In this document: positions 52,938 through 63,171 of the stretch, piece by piece
Layout of the letters: each line of letters begins with the position of its first letter
Numbering within the stretch: the stretch's first letter is position 1
Assembly (NCBI RefSeq): GCF_003202285.1
Contig: NZ_MASW01000007.1
Coordinates: 954,093 to 1,018,092 of the forward strand
Source of the DNA: Prauserella muralis
Lineage (GTDB): Bacteria; Actinomycetota; Actinomycetes; Mycobacteriales; Pseudonocardiaceae
Length of the DNA: 64,000 nucleotides
Reading direction: 5' to 3'
The notes under the pieces: model-generated
What the model was told of the DNA's origin: nothing
What the model saw: only the letters and a program-made list of their open reading frames with translations
Database searches by the model: none
Translations under genes and position numbers: made by a program

Positions 52938-54818
52938 GTGAGTCCAGCGCAGAACGCCGTCCATCCCGTTGTCGCCGACGTCACCGCCCGCATCGCCGCC
53001 CGCAGCGAGCACACCCGAGCCGCCTACCTCGCCCGCACGTCCGCGGCCGCGACCGAAGGCCCCGTACGGGCGGGCATGGGCTGCGGGAACCTGGCACACG
53101 GCTTCGCGGCCTGCTCGGGCGCCGACCGGATCGCCCTGCGAGGCCTCGCCAAGCCCGGCATCGCCATCGTCTCCGCCTACAACGACCTGCTCTCGGCCCA
53201 CCAGCCACTCCACGAGTTCCCCGCCTGGATCAAGGACGCCGCCCGTGAGGCGGGCGGTGTCGCCCAGTTCGCGGGCGGCGTGCCCGCCATGTGCGACGGG
53301 ATCACCCAGGGCCGTTCCGGGATGGAGCTGTCGCTGTTCAGCCGGGACGTGATCGCGATGGCCACCGGCGTCGCGCTGTCGCACGAGATGTTCGACGGCG
53401 CCCTGTTGCTCGGGGTGTGCGACAAGATCGTGCCCGGCCTGCTGATCGGCGCGCTGTCGTTCGGCCACCTGCCCGCGATGCTCGTGCCTGCGGGGCCGAT
53501 GACCTCCGGCCTGCCGAACAAGGAGAAGGTCCGCGTGCGCCAGCTCTTCGCCGAGGGCAAGGCCACCAGGGAGGACCTGCTCGACGCCGAGTCGGCCTCG
53601 TACCACTCGCCGGGCACCTGCACCTTCTACGGCACCGCCAACTCCAACCAGCTCGTGGTGGAGGTGATGGGCCTGCACCTGCCCGGAGCCAGCTTCGTGC
53701 ATCCCGGGACGCCGCTGCGCAGGGCGCTCACCGAGGAGGCCGCCCGGCGGATCGTCGCGATCTCCCGCGGCGAGGACTACACCCCGCTCGGCGAACTGGT
53801 CGACGAGAAGGCCGTGGTCAACGCGCTCGTCGCCCTGCTGGCCACCGGCGGGTCGACCAACCACACGCTGCACCTCGTCGCCATCGCCGCGGCGGCGGGC
53901 ATCCAGCTGACCTGGGACGACTTCGCCGACCTCTCCGCGGTGGTGCCGCTGATCGCCAGCGTCTACCCCAACGGCAGCGCCGACATCAACCACTTCCACG
54001 CCGCGGGCGGCGTGCAGTTCCTCGTCGGCACCCTGCTGGACGCGGGCCTGCTGCACGAGGACGTGCGCACGGTCGCCGGGCCGGGGCTGCACCGCTACCG
54101 GCAGGAACCCGTGCTCGCCGACGGCACCCTGACCTGGCGGGAGGTGCCGTCGCACAGCCTCGACGAGGCCGTGCTGCGGCCCGCCGAGCGCCCGTTCGCG
54201 CCGGATGGCGGGCTGCGCATGGTCGCGGGCAACCTCGGCCGTGCCGTCATCAAGGTGTCGGCGGTGGCGCCCGCCCACCGGGTCGTGCGCGCACCGGCGC
54301 GGGTGTTCGGCACGCAGGCCGAGTTCGACCGGGCCTTCCGCGCCGGTGAGCTCGACCGCGACGTCGTGGTGGTGATCCGCAACCAGGGTCCGCGCGCCAA
54401 CGGCATGCCGGAGCTGCACGGGCTCACCCCGGCGCTGGGGGTGCTGATGGACCGCGGCCACCGGGTCGCCCTCGTCACCGACGGCCGGATGTCCGGCGCC
54501 TCGGGCAAGATCCCCGCGGTCATCCACGTGACACCGGAGGCGGCCGCGGGCGGACCGCTGAGCAAGGTCGCCGACGGCGACCTGGTTAGGCTGGACGCCG
54601 ATGCCGGGGAGCTGGACGTGCTCGTGGACACGGCGGAGCTGGCGCGAAGGCCGGTCGACACCTCCACGGAGACGGCCGACTGGACCGGCACCGGCCGGGA
54701 GCTGTTCGCCGCACTGCGGCGGGCGGTCGGCCCGGCGGAGGAGGGCGCGAGCGTGTTCGGGCCGGTGACCGCGCCCGCGGACACCCCGGCCGAGGCCATC
54801 GTGGGAGGACGAGCGTGA
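52938..54818 (+). CDS. edd: 6-phosphogluconate dehydratase
   Basis: 626 residues. It dehydrates 6-phosphogluconate to 2-keto-3-deoxy-6-phosphogluconate (KDPG), the first dedicated step of the Entner-Doudoroff pathway. ILVD/EDD family: iron-sulfur ligand cysteines in [18 protein letters not shown] and [14 protein letters not shown]. Substrate-site segment [18 protein letters not shown] at 52938 has GGAG eight bases upstream; longer alternatives start at 52830 and 52917. The eda gene follows with a 4-bp overlap, which separates it from dihydroxyacid dehydratase. Confidence 0.93.
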   Translation: MSPAQNAVHPVVADVTARIAARSEHTRAAYLARTSAAATEGPVRAGMGCGNLAHGFAACSGADRIALRGLAKPGIAIVSAYNDLLSAHQPLHEFPAWIKDAAREAGGVAQFAGGVPAMCDGITQGRSGMELSLFSRDVIAMATGVALSHEMFDGALLLGVCDKIVPGLLIGALSFGHLPAMLVPAGPMTSGLPNKEKVRVRQLFAEGKATREDLLDAESASYHSPGTCTFYGTANSNQLVVEVMGLHLPGASFVHPGTPLRRALTEEAARRIVAISRGEDYTPLGELVDEKAVVNALVALLATGGSTNHTLHLVAIAAAAGIQLTWDDFADLSAVVPLIASVYPNGSADINHFHAAGGVQFLVGTLLDAGLLHEDVRTVAGPGLHRYRQEPVLADGTLTWREVPSHSLDEAVLRPAERPFAPDGGLRMVAGNLGRAVIKVSAVAPAHRVVRAPARVFGTQAEFDRAFRAGELDRDVVVVIRNQGPRANGMPELHGLTPALGVLMDRGHRVALVTDGRMSGASGKIPAVIHVTPEAAAGGPLSKVADGDLVRLDADAGELDVLVDTAELARRPVDTSTETADWTGTGRELFAALRRAVGPAEEGASVFGPVTAPADTPAEAIVGGRA

Positions 54819-55441
54819 CGACGAGCGCGGAACTGCTGGAGCTCTCGCCGGTGATGCCGGTAGTGGTGCTCGACGAGGCGGAGATCGCCGCCGACACCGC
54901 GCGGGCGCTGGTGGCGGGCGGCATTCGGGTGATCGAGCTGACGTTGCGCACCCCGGCGGCGCTGGAGGCCATCCGCAGGATCGCGGCGGAGGTGCCCGAC
55001 ATCGTCGTGGGGGCGGGCACCGTCCTGACCCCGGAGCACGCCGAGCAGGCCGCTGACGCGGGCGCGGCGTTCCTGGTGACGCCCGGCAGCACCGACACGC
55101 TGCTCGCCGCGCTCGCCGGCACCGGACTGCCCGCGCTGCCCGGCGCCGCGACCGTGTCGGAGGCGATGCGGCTGGCCGAACGCGGCATCGACACGCTGAA
55201 GTTCTTCCCCGCCGAGGCCAGCGGTGGTGTGGCCGCGCTGAAGGCCATCGGCGGCCCGTTGCCCGGGCTGCGGTTCTGCCCCACCGGGGGCATCACCGTC
55301 GCCACCGCGCCGGACTATCTTGCGCTGGCGAACGTGGCCTGTGTGGGTGGATCCTGGTTGACGCCCAAGGACGCACTGGCCGCCCGTGACTTCGCCAGGA
55401 TCGAGACCCTGGCGAAGGAGGCCTCGGCCCTGGCGAGGTGA
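54815..55441 (+). CDS. eda: KDPG aldolase
   Basis: 208 residues. It splits KDPG into pyruvate and glyceraldehyde 3-phosphate. The Schiff-base Lys129 lies in DTLKFFPAE, the proton-shuttling Glu41 in VIELTLRTP, and GGIT binds phosphate. The GTG start overlaps the edd stop, so the two are translationally coupled. Together they give a complete Entner-Doudoroff branch, which many actinobacteria lack. Confidence 0.95.
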   Translation: MTTSAELLELSPVMPVVVLDEAEIAADTARALVAGGIRVIELTLRTPAALEAIRRIAAEVPDIVVGAGTVLTPEHAEQAADAGAAFLVTPGSTDTLLAALAGTGLPALPGAATVSEAMRLAERGIDTLKFFPAEASGGVAALKAIGGPLPGLRFCPTGGITVATAPDYLALANVACVGGSWLTPKDALAARDFARIETLAKEASALAR

Positions 55442-55468
55442 CGGCGGCGCGGAGGTGAGCGCTGCCCG

Positions 55469-56920
55469 ATGAGCTGGGACTGGTTCGGGGATCCGGACTA
55501 CTGGTCGTCACGGCTGGTGTTCCAGCGGATGCTGGCCGCGCTCTACCTCCTGGCCTTCGTGGTGGCACTGAACCAGTTCCGGGCACTGCTCGGGGAGCGT
55601 GGACTGCTGCCCATCCCCCGCTTCGTGCGGCGGGTGCCGTTCCGGGCCTCCCCGAGCCTGTTCCACCTGTACTACTCCGACCGGTTCTTCGCCGCCGTCG
55701 CCGGCACGGGTGCCGTGGTGTCGGCGGTGCTGCTCGCCGGGCTCGCCGATCCACTGCCCGTGTGGGCACACCTGCTGCTGTGGACGGTGCCCTGGGTGCT
55801 GTACCTGTCGATCGTCAACGTGGGGCAGGTCTGGTACTCCTTCGGCTGGGAGTCGCTGCTGCTGGAGACCGGCTTCCTCGCGGTCTTCCTGGGACCCGCG
55901 CACGTCGAGCCACCGGTTCCGGTGCTGTGGCTGCTGCTGTGGCTGCTGTTCCGCGTCGAGTTCGGCGCCGGGATGATCAAGATGCGGGGCGACCCGTGCT
56001 GGCGGGACCTCACCTGCCTGTACTACCACCACGAGACCCAGCCGATGCCCGGACCGCTCAGCTGGTACTTCCACCACCTGCCGAGGTCACTGCACAAGGT
56101 CGAGGTGGCCGCCAGCCACCTCACGCAACTGGTGGTGCCGTTCGTGCTGTTCGCGCCACAGCCCGCCGCGACGGTGGCGGCCGGGTTCGTCATCGTGACC
56201 CAGACCTGGCTGGTGCTGAGCGGGAACTTCGCCTGGCTCAACCTCATCACGATCATCCTCGCGGTGTCCGCTGTGGACGGATTGCTGCTCCCGCTGTCGC
56301 CGCCCGCGCTCACCGAGTCGCCGCCCTGGTTCCTCGGCGTCGTGCTGGCCATGACGGCGGGCATGGTGGCACTGAGCTACTGGCCCGCGCGCAACCTGTT
56401 GCAGCGCAGGCAGATCATGAACTACAGCTTCAACAAGCTGCACCTGGCCAACACGTACGGCGCCTTCGGCAGCGTCACCCGCGAGCGGCACGAGGTGATC
56501 TTCGAGGGCACCGGCGCCGAGGAGCTGACGCCGGACACGGAGTGGCGCGAGTACGAGTTCAAGGGCAAACCCGGCGATCCGCGCCGCCGGCCGCCGCAGG
56601 TCGCGCCGTACCATCTCCGGCTGGACTGGATGCTGTGGTTTGTCTCCCTGTCCTCCCGCTATGGCGGCACCTGGATCACCGAGTTCGTCACCCGGCTGCT
56701 CGCCGGGGACCGGCAGACGCTGAAGCTGTTGCGCCGCAACCCGTTTCCGGACTCACCACCGACGTTTCTGCGGGCGCGGCTGTTCCGCTACCGGTTCACG
56801 ACGTGGCGGGAGCGGCGGGAGACCGGGGCCTGGTGGGTGCGGGAACCGGTCGGGGCGGTGATCCGGACGTGCCGGCTGGACCCCGACGGAACCGCCGTAC
56901 CCGTAGGTGTGCCCGACTGA
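55469..56920 (+). CDS. Lipase maturation factor family membrane protein
   Basis: 483 residues with about eight membrane segments. Family signatures are [47 protein letters not shown]-type and the C-terminal DWMLWFVSL motif before the final domain. The animal homologue LMF1 folds lipases in the ER; the bacterial role is unknown. It starts 28 bp after eda. Its last 168 bp overlap the 3' end of the convergent acyltransferase gene. Confidence 0.85.
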   Translation: MSWDWFGDPDYWSSRLVFQRMLAALYLLAFVVALNQFRALLGERGLLPIPRFVRRVPFRASPSLFHLYYSDRFFAAVAGTGAVVSAVLLAGLADPLPVWAHLLLWTVPWVLYLSIVNVGQVWYSFGWESLLLETGFLAVFLGPAHVEPPVPVLWLLLWLLFRVEFGAGMIKMRGDPCWRDLTCLYYHHETQPMPGPLSWYFHHLPRSLHKVEVAASHLTQLVVPFVLFAPQPAATVAAGFVIVTQTWLVLSGNFAWLNLITIILAVSAVDGLLLPLSPPALTESPPWFLGVVLAMTAGMVALSYWPARNLLQRRQIMNYSFNKLHLANTYGAFGSVTRERHEVIFEGTGAEELTPDTEWREYEFKGKPGDPRRRPPQVAPYHLRLDWMLWFVSLSSRYGGTWITEFVTRLLAGDRQTLKLLRRNPFPDSPPTFLRARLFRYRFTTWRERRETGAWWVREPVGAVIRTCRLDPDGTAVPVGVPD

Positions 56921-58075
56921 CGGGCGAAGCGGCGATGGCTGCCGTGGAAGGGGCTGGGTCGGCGGATCCGGCGGCTCCGCCGGGCGGGGCCTGCTCCACC
57001 GGCGCATCGCGGGCCGTTCGATGCCGGCGTAGAGTGCCCAGGCCAGGAGGAGGCTGAGCGTGAAGGCGACGGCGAGCAGTGCGACCTCCCCCGCGGTACC
57101 CCACTGCTGGTCGACGCCGATCAGCTCGCGGCCACGCAGCAGCACCAGGTAGTGCACGAGGTAGAAGGCGAACGACACCTCGCCCAGCCACACCGCGGTG
57201 CGGCTGCGCAACAGCGTCGGCGTGCCGCGCTCGTCGGCGACGGCTGCCGCCGCGATGATGAGCGCGACCGGCACGATCGTGGTCGCGTTGACGCCGAAGG
57301 TGTAGGGCACGACCAACCCCAGCGCATAGCCCGGGACGAGCAGGAGGGCGGCGACCGGCAGCGGCACGCCGATCCAGCGCCCGGCGAGGACGATGCGGGC
57401 CAGCAGCATGCCGAGCACGAACTGCAGCAGGCACACGGGCGGGAAGATGTAGACGAGCCAGACCTGTTCGGGACTCGCTCCGGCCTGCATCGGGTCGCCG
57501 GTGGTGGCGGGGATCGCGGCGGTGGCGACCACGGGCACGCACAGGACGGCGAGCACCACGCCCACCGTCCACCACCACAGCCGTGCGGCGCGGATCCGCG
57601 CAAGGCCGCGATGCAGCACGGGGAACAGCACGTAGAACAGCAGCTCGCAGGACAGCGACCAGCTGACCACGTTGGCGCTGTTGAAGACCGCCGGGTCGGG
57701 CCACCAGGCGTGGACGAGCAGCAGGTTCGGCACCAGCCCCGTGAGCGGCTTGGCCAGGACCACCAGCAACACGACGGCGACGAGGAAGGTCACCAGGTGG
57801 TTCGGGTAGATCTTGCAGAGGCGGCGCCGCCAGAACCGGGCGGGGGTGTCGTCGTCCCGGGACGACCAGGTGAGCACGAAGCCGCTGAGAACGAAGAAGA
57901 ACGAGACCCCGAGAAACGCGAGCTTGCCGGTGACGAACTGTACGTCGGCGGCCGCGTCGCGGTCGGGGAAGACGAACACGGTGGCCGCGTGGTAGACGAA
58001 CACCAGCAGCGCCGCGAGAAAGCGCATGCCCGTGAGCGTGGGCAGCCGGGACTGCGGCCGGGTCGTCGCGGGCAC
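56753..58075 (-). CDS. Acyltransferase 3 family membrane protein
   Basis: 440 residues. About ten membrane segments of the AT3/OafA type are seen, which O-acylate sugars or envelope glycans. The N-terminal LTGMRFLAALLVFVYHA and SWSLSCELLFYVLFP motifs are diagnostic. After the last membrane helix (about residue 360) comes a Pro/Arg-rich tail of about 80 residues, most of which (about 55) is encoded antisense to the lipase-maturation-factor gene. That tail probably arose by loss of a stop codon. GTG at 58075 is the likely start. Confidence 0.82.
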   Translation of the reverse strand: MPATTRPQSRLPTLTGMRFLAALLVFVYHAATVFVFPDRDAAADVQFVTGKLAFLGVSFFFVLSGFVLTWSSRDDDTPARFWRRRLCKIYPNHLVTFLVAVVLLVVLAKPLTGLVPNLLLVHAWWPDPAVFNSANVVSWSLSCELLFYVLFPVLHRGLARIRAARLWWWTVGVVLAVLCVPVVATAAIPATTGDPMQAGASPEQVWLVYIFPPVCLLQFVLGMLLARIVLAGRWIGVPLPVAALLLVPGYALGLVVPYTFGVNATTIVPVALIIAAAAVADERGTPTLLRSRTAVWLGEVSFAFYLVHYLVLLRGRELIGVDQQWGTAGEVALLAVAFTLSLLLAWALYAGIERPAMRRWSRPRPAEPPDPPTQPLPRQPSPLRPSVGHTYGYGGSVGVQPARPDHRPDRFPHPPGPGLPPLPPRREPVAEQPRPQKRRW

Positions 58076-58141
58076 GCGCGACAGACTAGCCGAGCGGCGT
58101 TCAGCGCGGCGGCGGGTTCGTGAATCGCGTGACCGGGGTCG

Positions 58142-58741
58142 TCACCTCAGCTCGTCGAGCCGCACGGTGGCAGGAAACGGGTCCTGCGTGGTGAACCGGC
58201 CGGTGGTCTCTCCGCCGTCCTGGTAGCCGAACTCGCCGGCCAGGTGGCAGGCGACCAGCGACACGGGCGCCGTGATGTCCACGATCCAGTAGTGCGCGAT
58301 GCCCGCGTCCGCGTACTCGTTGCGCTTGTCGACGGTGTCGGTGCGCTCCGAGCCCGGCGACACGATCTCGACGACCAGCCGCACATCCGAGGCCCTGAGC
58401 AGGCCACCCTCGCGGTCAACGCGCTCGACCGCGGAACGATCCACCACCACGAGGTCCGGACGGCGCGCGTGGCCGGGACTGCCCGGCGGTACCAGCTCCA
58501 GGTCGATGTCGATGTCGGGAACGACCTGCAGGCCCGGAGGCAACTGCGGCTTGAGCTGGGCCGTCAGTTCGAACAGGGCGATGTTGTGGCCCGGCCTCGG
58601 GCTCGGGGACATCAGGATGCGGCCCTCCAGCAGCTCGGTGTAGCCCGTCTCGGGCGCATCGAGCTCCGCATACTCGGCAATGGTCAGCAGGTGGTCCACG
58701 CCGGGCAGCGGGGAGTCGGAAGACTCGGGAAGAGCTGTCAC
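58142..58741 (-). CDS. Uma2 family endonuclease (DUF820)
   Basis: 199 residues of the PD-(D/E)XK superfamily. Catalytic elements are RPDLVVVD followed by VVEIVSPGS and a Lys in the DKRNEYADAGI segment. Uma2 proteins are common and multi-copy in actinobacteria and cyanobacteria, and their targets are unknown. ATG at 58741 follows GGAGG. It is between the acyltransferase and recX, both on the same strand. Confidence 0.85.
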   Translation of the reverse strand: MTALPESSDSPLPGVDHLLTIAEYAELDAPETGYTELLEGRILMSPSPRPGHNIALFELTAQLKPQLPPGLQVVPDIDIDLELVPPGSPGHARRPDLVVVDRSAVERVDREGGLLRASDVRLVVEIVSPGSERTDTVDKRNEYADAGIAHYWIVDITAPVSLVACHLAGEFGYQDGGETTGRFTTQDPFPATVRLDELR

Positions 58742-58782
58742 ATCGACCTCCTCGTACTCCAGTCAGTGTCCCATGTCTGCGC

Positions 58783-59436
58783 TCAGTCGAGCGTCACGTC
58801 GTCGAGCATGGTCGACTCGGCTCCCGCGTTCCTGAGCTCGTCGCGGACGACCGCGTAGGACAGGCCCTGCGGATAGCCCTTGCGGGCGAGCATGCCGAGC
58901 AGCCGCCGCGTGGCGGTCTGCTCGTCCACCGAGAGCATGCTTCGCATCTTCTTGCGCACCAGCCGGCGGGCTTGCTCCTCCTCGGCGTCGCGGTCGATCT
59001 CCCCCGCCGCCTCGGCCGCGACCGCTCCGTCGACCCCCTTGCGCTTGAGCTCGGCAACGAGCGCGCGCCTGGCGAGCCCCTGCCGGTTGTGCCGCGAACG
59101 CACCCACATCTCGGCGAACGCGGCATCGTCCACCAGCCCGGCGTTGTCGAGCTTGCCCAGCAGGCTCTCGCACAGCTCGTCGTCGAAGCCCTTACGGCGC
59201 AGGGCCGTCCGCAGCTCGTCCCTGGTCCGCGGCCGCACGGCGAGCAGGTTGAAGCAGACGTCCTTCGCCTTCTTCCACTCCGCGTCTGTGTCTTTTCGCG
59301 GCTCTGTGCTCTTGCGCGGCTCTGCGTGCGAGGTGTTCGAGTTGTCGAGCCCTCCGGCCGACGCACGCTCCACACTCGCCCTCAGTGCCGCGAGCTGATC
59401 CACTGAGGGAGTGTTCGTGTCCTCGGGATCGGGCAT
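58783..59436 (-). CDS. recX: Regulatory protein RecX
   Basis: 217 residues. It binds the RecA filament and limits its activity. The conserved core (about residues 60-205) has three helical repeats (RPRTRDELRTALRRKGF, RQGLARRALVAELKRKG). A charged N-terminal extension of about 50 residues is unstructured. It starts 6 bp after recA, giving the usual SOS-controlled recA-recX operon. Confidence 0.92.
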   Translation of the reverse strand: MPDPEDTNTPSVDQLAALRASVERASAGGLDNSNTSHAEPRKSTEPRKDTDAEWKKAKDVCFNLLAVRPRTRDELRTALRRKGFDDELCESLLGKLDNAGLVDDAAFAEMWVRSRHNRQGLARRALVAELKRKGVDGAVAAEAAGEIDRDAEEEQARRLVRKKMRSMLSVDEQTATRRLLGMLARKGYPQGLSYAVVRDELRNAGAESTMLDDVTLD

Positions 59437-59442
59437 GGCCTG

Positions 59443-60483
<1,041 letters not shown>

Positions 60484-60571
60484 GGAATCCACCTCATTGG
60501 CTGTCGCGGTTGTGAGCTGTGAGCCCGACGTTACGGGCCGGGTCCGACAGTTCCCGGGGACGACCGAAATC

Positions 60572-60599
60572 TGTGGACAACCGACCCCGATGTGGACAA
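60572..60599 (-). promoter_or_regulatory. Two DnaA-box matches upstream of recA
   Basis: TGTGGACAA at 60572-60580 and at 60591-60599, both exact complements of the actinobacterial DnaA box TTGTCCACA and in the same orientation, 19 bp apart. They lie between the SOS box and the recA start. Function unproven. Confidence 0.45.
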
Positions 60600-60607
60600 C
60601 ACGATAG

Positions 60608-60623
60608 ACGAACATGTGTTCGA
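60608..60623 (-). promoter_or_regulatory. LexA (SOS) box for recA
   Basis: ACGAACATGTGTTCGA matches the core GAAC-N4-GTTC exactly and the outer bases in part. It lies about 125 bp upstream of recA. Confidence 0.88.
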
Positions 60624-60697
60624 GGGCGAATCCGACACACCCTCCGGGTAGGATTCTGCGCCTTTCGAGCGCGTCACCCGGGTCGCCACGCCGTGCC

Positions 60698-60892
60698 TCA
60701 GCGGCGTTCGGCCGGGATCTCGAACTCGGCACAGACCTGCTGCCAGATCTCCTTGGCGGGCGTGCCGGCCTCCAGTGCCTGCTCGACCGTCCGCCCGCCG
60801 AGTCCGCTCAGCACGTGGTCCTTGGCCAGGGTCTCGGCGCGCGCGGCCCCGAACTCCTCGGCCATCCGCCGTCGAAACACCGTGATCCGCAC
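60698..60892 (-). CDS. Small DUF3046 protein (Rv2738c-like)
   Basis: 64 residues, helical, the conserved actinobacterial DUF3046 family found directly upstream of recA (M. tuberculosis Rv2738c). [15 protein letters not shown] at the N terminus and [12 protein letters not shown] near the end are typical. GTG at 60892. The function is unknown. Confidence 0.85.
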   Translation of the reverse strand: MRITVFRRRMAEEFGAARAETLAKDHVLSGLGGRTVEQALEAGTPAKEIWQQVCAEFEIPAERR

Positions 60893-60976
60893 GTCTCGAG
60901 CGTAGTCGCGGCGGGCACCTCCGCTCGGGAGGGGCGGGACGGGCGGATCCCCGCCACCCGCGCGTACCGTGGGGGC

Positions 60977-61099
60977 ATGATGCTCGCGCAGGAGCTGTCC
61001 GGGCTCGGCTCGACGGCACTGACCCTCGCGTCCATCGCCGTGGTGGGCTCGGCGCTGGTCCTACTGATCATCAACGTGCGGCGCAACCGGCGGAAGTGA
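60977..61099 (+). CDS. Tiny single-pass membrane protein
   Basis: 40 residues: one hydrophobic segment (ALTLASIAVVGSALVLLIIN) and a basic RRNRRK tail. ATG at 60977 (or 60980) follows a G-rich ribosome binding site. It is divergent from DUF3046, and its stop codon abuts that of the Hsp70-like gene. No family recognised; coding status rests on layout only. Confidence 0.5.
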   Translation: MMLAQELSGLGSTALTLASIAVVGSALVLLIINVRRNRRK

Positions 61100-63034
61100 C
61101 TACTCCCCGGGCTGGACGCTCCGCTCGAAGTAGTCGGCGAGCTGCCCCGGCCCGGTGGCCTCGCCCTCGCCGCTGACGTTGACCTGGTAGACGAAGCCGG
61201 ACAGTGGCCGGTCGTCGACCGTGAACACGAGCACCGACGAGTTCCGCCCCGCCGAGGCCGCGTACCTGCCCTCGAGCCCGTTGCCCTTCCAGTCGGCCTG
61301 CACCTGCTCACCGCCGCCGGTGCGGTTCAGCAGCCCGTCGGTGTACTGGTCGAGCACGTCGGACGACGTGCCGTGCAGGTAGGTGATCTGCGCACCGGCC
61401 AGCCCCGGCGCGGAGCAGGTCACCGAGACGCCGAGCTCGTCCTCGTTGGAGGCCGCGGCAGGCCCGGTGCCGGTGCCCGGCCCGCACTGGTTGTTCTCCG
61501 CGACGTCGCCCGCGAGCTGGCGCAGGCAGCCGGTGAAGCCCTGCTCGTCGGTCTGACCCGGCTCGCGGCACTCCCCCGCTGCATAGGTGGTGCCCGACGA
61601 CGACGGCAGGAGCAGCACCGCCGCGCCCGCGCCGAGCAGCACCACCACGGCGATCGCGATGCCGAGCACCAGCTTCCCGCGCCTGCGCGGTCCCTTGCCG
61701 TCCTTGCTCCCGTCCGCCGCCGGGTAAGAGGGGAACTGGGCGGGGACGGCATGCGGCGCGCCGAGCGCGGGCTGGGGCCCGCTGGCCGGGTAGGCGTGCC
61801 GGTGCGGCTGCTGGGGCGGGGCGTGCCCGCCGGGCGCGGCGTAGCCGGCCTGCGGGCCCGCGTCTGGCTGGGGCGGCGCGTACGGCGCGGTGGCCGCCTG
61901 CGCCGCGAGCGGCGGGCCCGGCGAGGCAAGGCGGTTCTCGACGTTCTGGGTGCGCATGCTGATGCCGTCCGCCGCCACGTGGTGCGCGCCGAGGGCCACC
62001 GCGGTCTCCGGCTGGTCGAGGCTCGCGGGCACCACGCCGAGCTTCTCCGACAACAGCGTGCCCACCAGCGGCAACCTGCTCGAGCCGCCCACCAGGTAGA
62101 TGCCGGCGAGCCGGTCGGGACTCAGTCCCGCCGAGCGCACGGTCCTGGCCAGCAGTTCGACACTGCGCAGCAGCGCGGGCCGCACCAGCGCCTCCAGCTC
62201 GGCCCTGGTCACCAGGACGTCGGTGAACGGCTCCGGCATCGGCACCTCGGTCTGCGGCAGCCGCGACAGCGCCTCCTTGGCCGCCTTGACGTCCTCCTGC
62301 AGCGCCCGTCGCGTGCGCCGGTCGGCCGTCGACTCCGGGCGCAGCAGTCGCTGCCAGCGTTGCGGGTCGCGGTGGGAGACCTCGCGGCCGACGTGCACCA
62401 TCAGCGCCTGGTCGACGTCCAGCCCTCCGAGGTCGGGCAGGCCGTCCTCGGCGAGCACGGTGTAGCCGTTCTGGGTGGCGCCGACGACCGCGACGTCGAA
62501 CGTGCCCGCCCCGAGGTCGTAGACGGCCAGCGTCTGGCCGGGGCCGAGCGCCTTGCCGGGGAAGGACGCGAAGTGCGCCGCCGCGGCCACCGGCTCGGGC
62601 ACCAGCGAGATGGCGGGGCCCATGCCGGCCAGCCGGGCCGCCGAGAGCAGCACGTTGCGGCGCACGGGCCCCCACTGCGCGGGGTGGGTCAACCGGACCT
62701 CGTCGGGCTGCTCGCCGCCGAGCTGGCGGGACGTCTCCTCCAGCACCCGCCGCAGCACGGCCGCGAGTGCCTCGTTGACCGGCACCACGTCGGTGCCGAG
62801 CAGCAGCGTCTGCTCGTCGACCCTGCGCTTGGGGTTGGGCTCGAACCGGGTGGGGTCCAGGCGCGCCCTGCGCTCGGCGTCCCTTCCGACCACGAGCGTG
62901 CCGTCCTCCTCGGCGAACACCGCCGACGGCATGGTCGCGGAGCCGTCGACCTCGACGACCCTGGGCGGGCGGCCGTGCGCGGAAAGGACGGCGACGGTGT
63001 TGGACGTGCCCAGGTCGACCGACAGAATCCGCAC
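61100..63034 (-). CDS. Membrane-anchored Hsp70/DnaK-like protein
   Basis: 644 residues. The N-terminal Hsp70-type ATPase domain (about 1-360) has phosphate-1 DLGTSNT at 6-12, DLGAGTFD (phosphate 2) and LVGGSSRLP (adenosine). A Pro/Ala/Gln-rich linker (about 375-450) leads to a membrane helix at about 454-477 and an extracytoplasmic domain with several Cys (CREPGQTDEQGFTGC). There is no peptide-binding domain of classical DnaK. An envelope-sensing or transport role is possible. ATG at 63034. Confidence 0.85.
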   Translation of the reverse strand: MRILSVDLGTSNTVAVLSAHGRPPRVVEVDGSATMPSAVFAEEDGTLVVGRDAERRARLDPTRFEPNPKRRVDEQTLLLGTDVVPVNEALAAVLRRVLEETSRQLGGEQPDEVRLTHPAQWGPVRRNVLLSAARLAGMGPAISLVPEPVAAAAHFASFPGKALGPGQTLAVYDLGAGTFDVAVVGATQNGYTVLAEDGLPDLGGLDVDQALMVHVGREVSHRDPQRWQRLLRPESTADRRTRRALQEDVKAAKEALSRLPQTEVPMPEPFTDVLVTRAELEALVRPALLRSVELLARTVRSAGLSPDRLAGIYLVGGSSRLPLVGTLLSEKLGVVPASLDQPETAVALGAHHVAADGISMRTQNVENRLASPGPPLAAQAATAPYAPPQPDAGPQAGYAAPGGHAPPQQPHRHAYPASGPQPALGAPHAVPAQFPSYPAADGSKDGKGPRRRGKLVLGIAIAVVVLLGAGAAVLLLPSSSGTTYAAGECREPGQTDEQGFTGCLRQLAGDVAENNQCGPGTGTGPAAASNEDELGVSVTCSAPGLAGAQITYLHGTSSDVLDQYTDGLLNRTGGGEQVQADWKGNGLEGRYAASAGRNSSVLVFTVDDRPLSGFVYQVNVSGEGEATGPGQLADYFERSVQPGE

Positions 63035-63171
63035 AGCTCTCCCCTTGTCGTGTGCCGTGAAGCCCGCGGTGATGCTCCCACGACCGGGGCACGTGCGCGG
63101 ACGGACCCGCCGAATCCGCTGGTCGGCGGAGCCGGCGGGGAACTGTCGGTGCCAGGGCTCATGATGGAACC

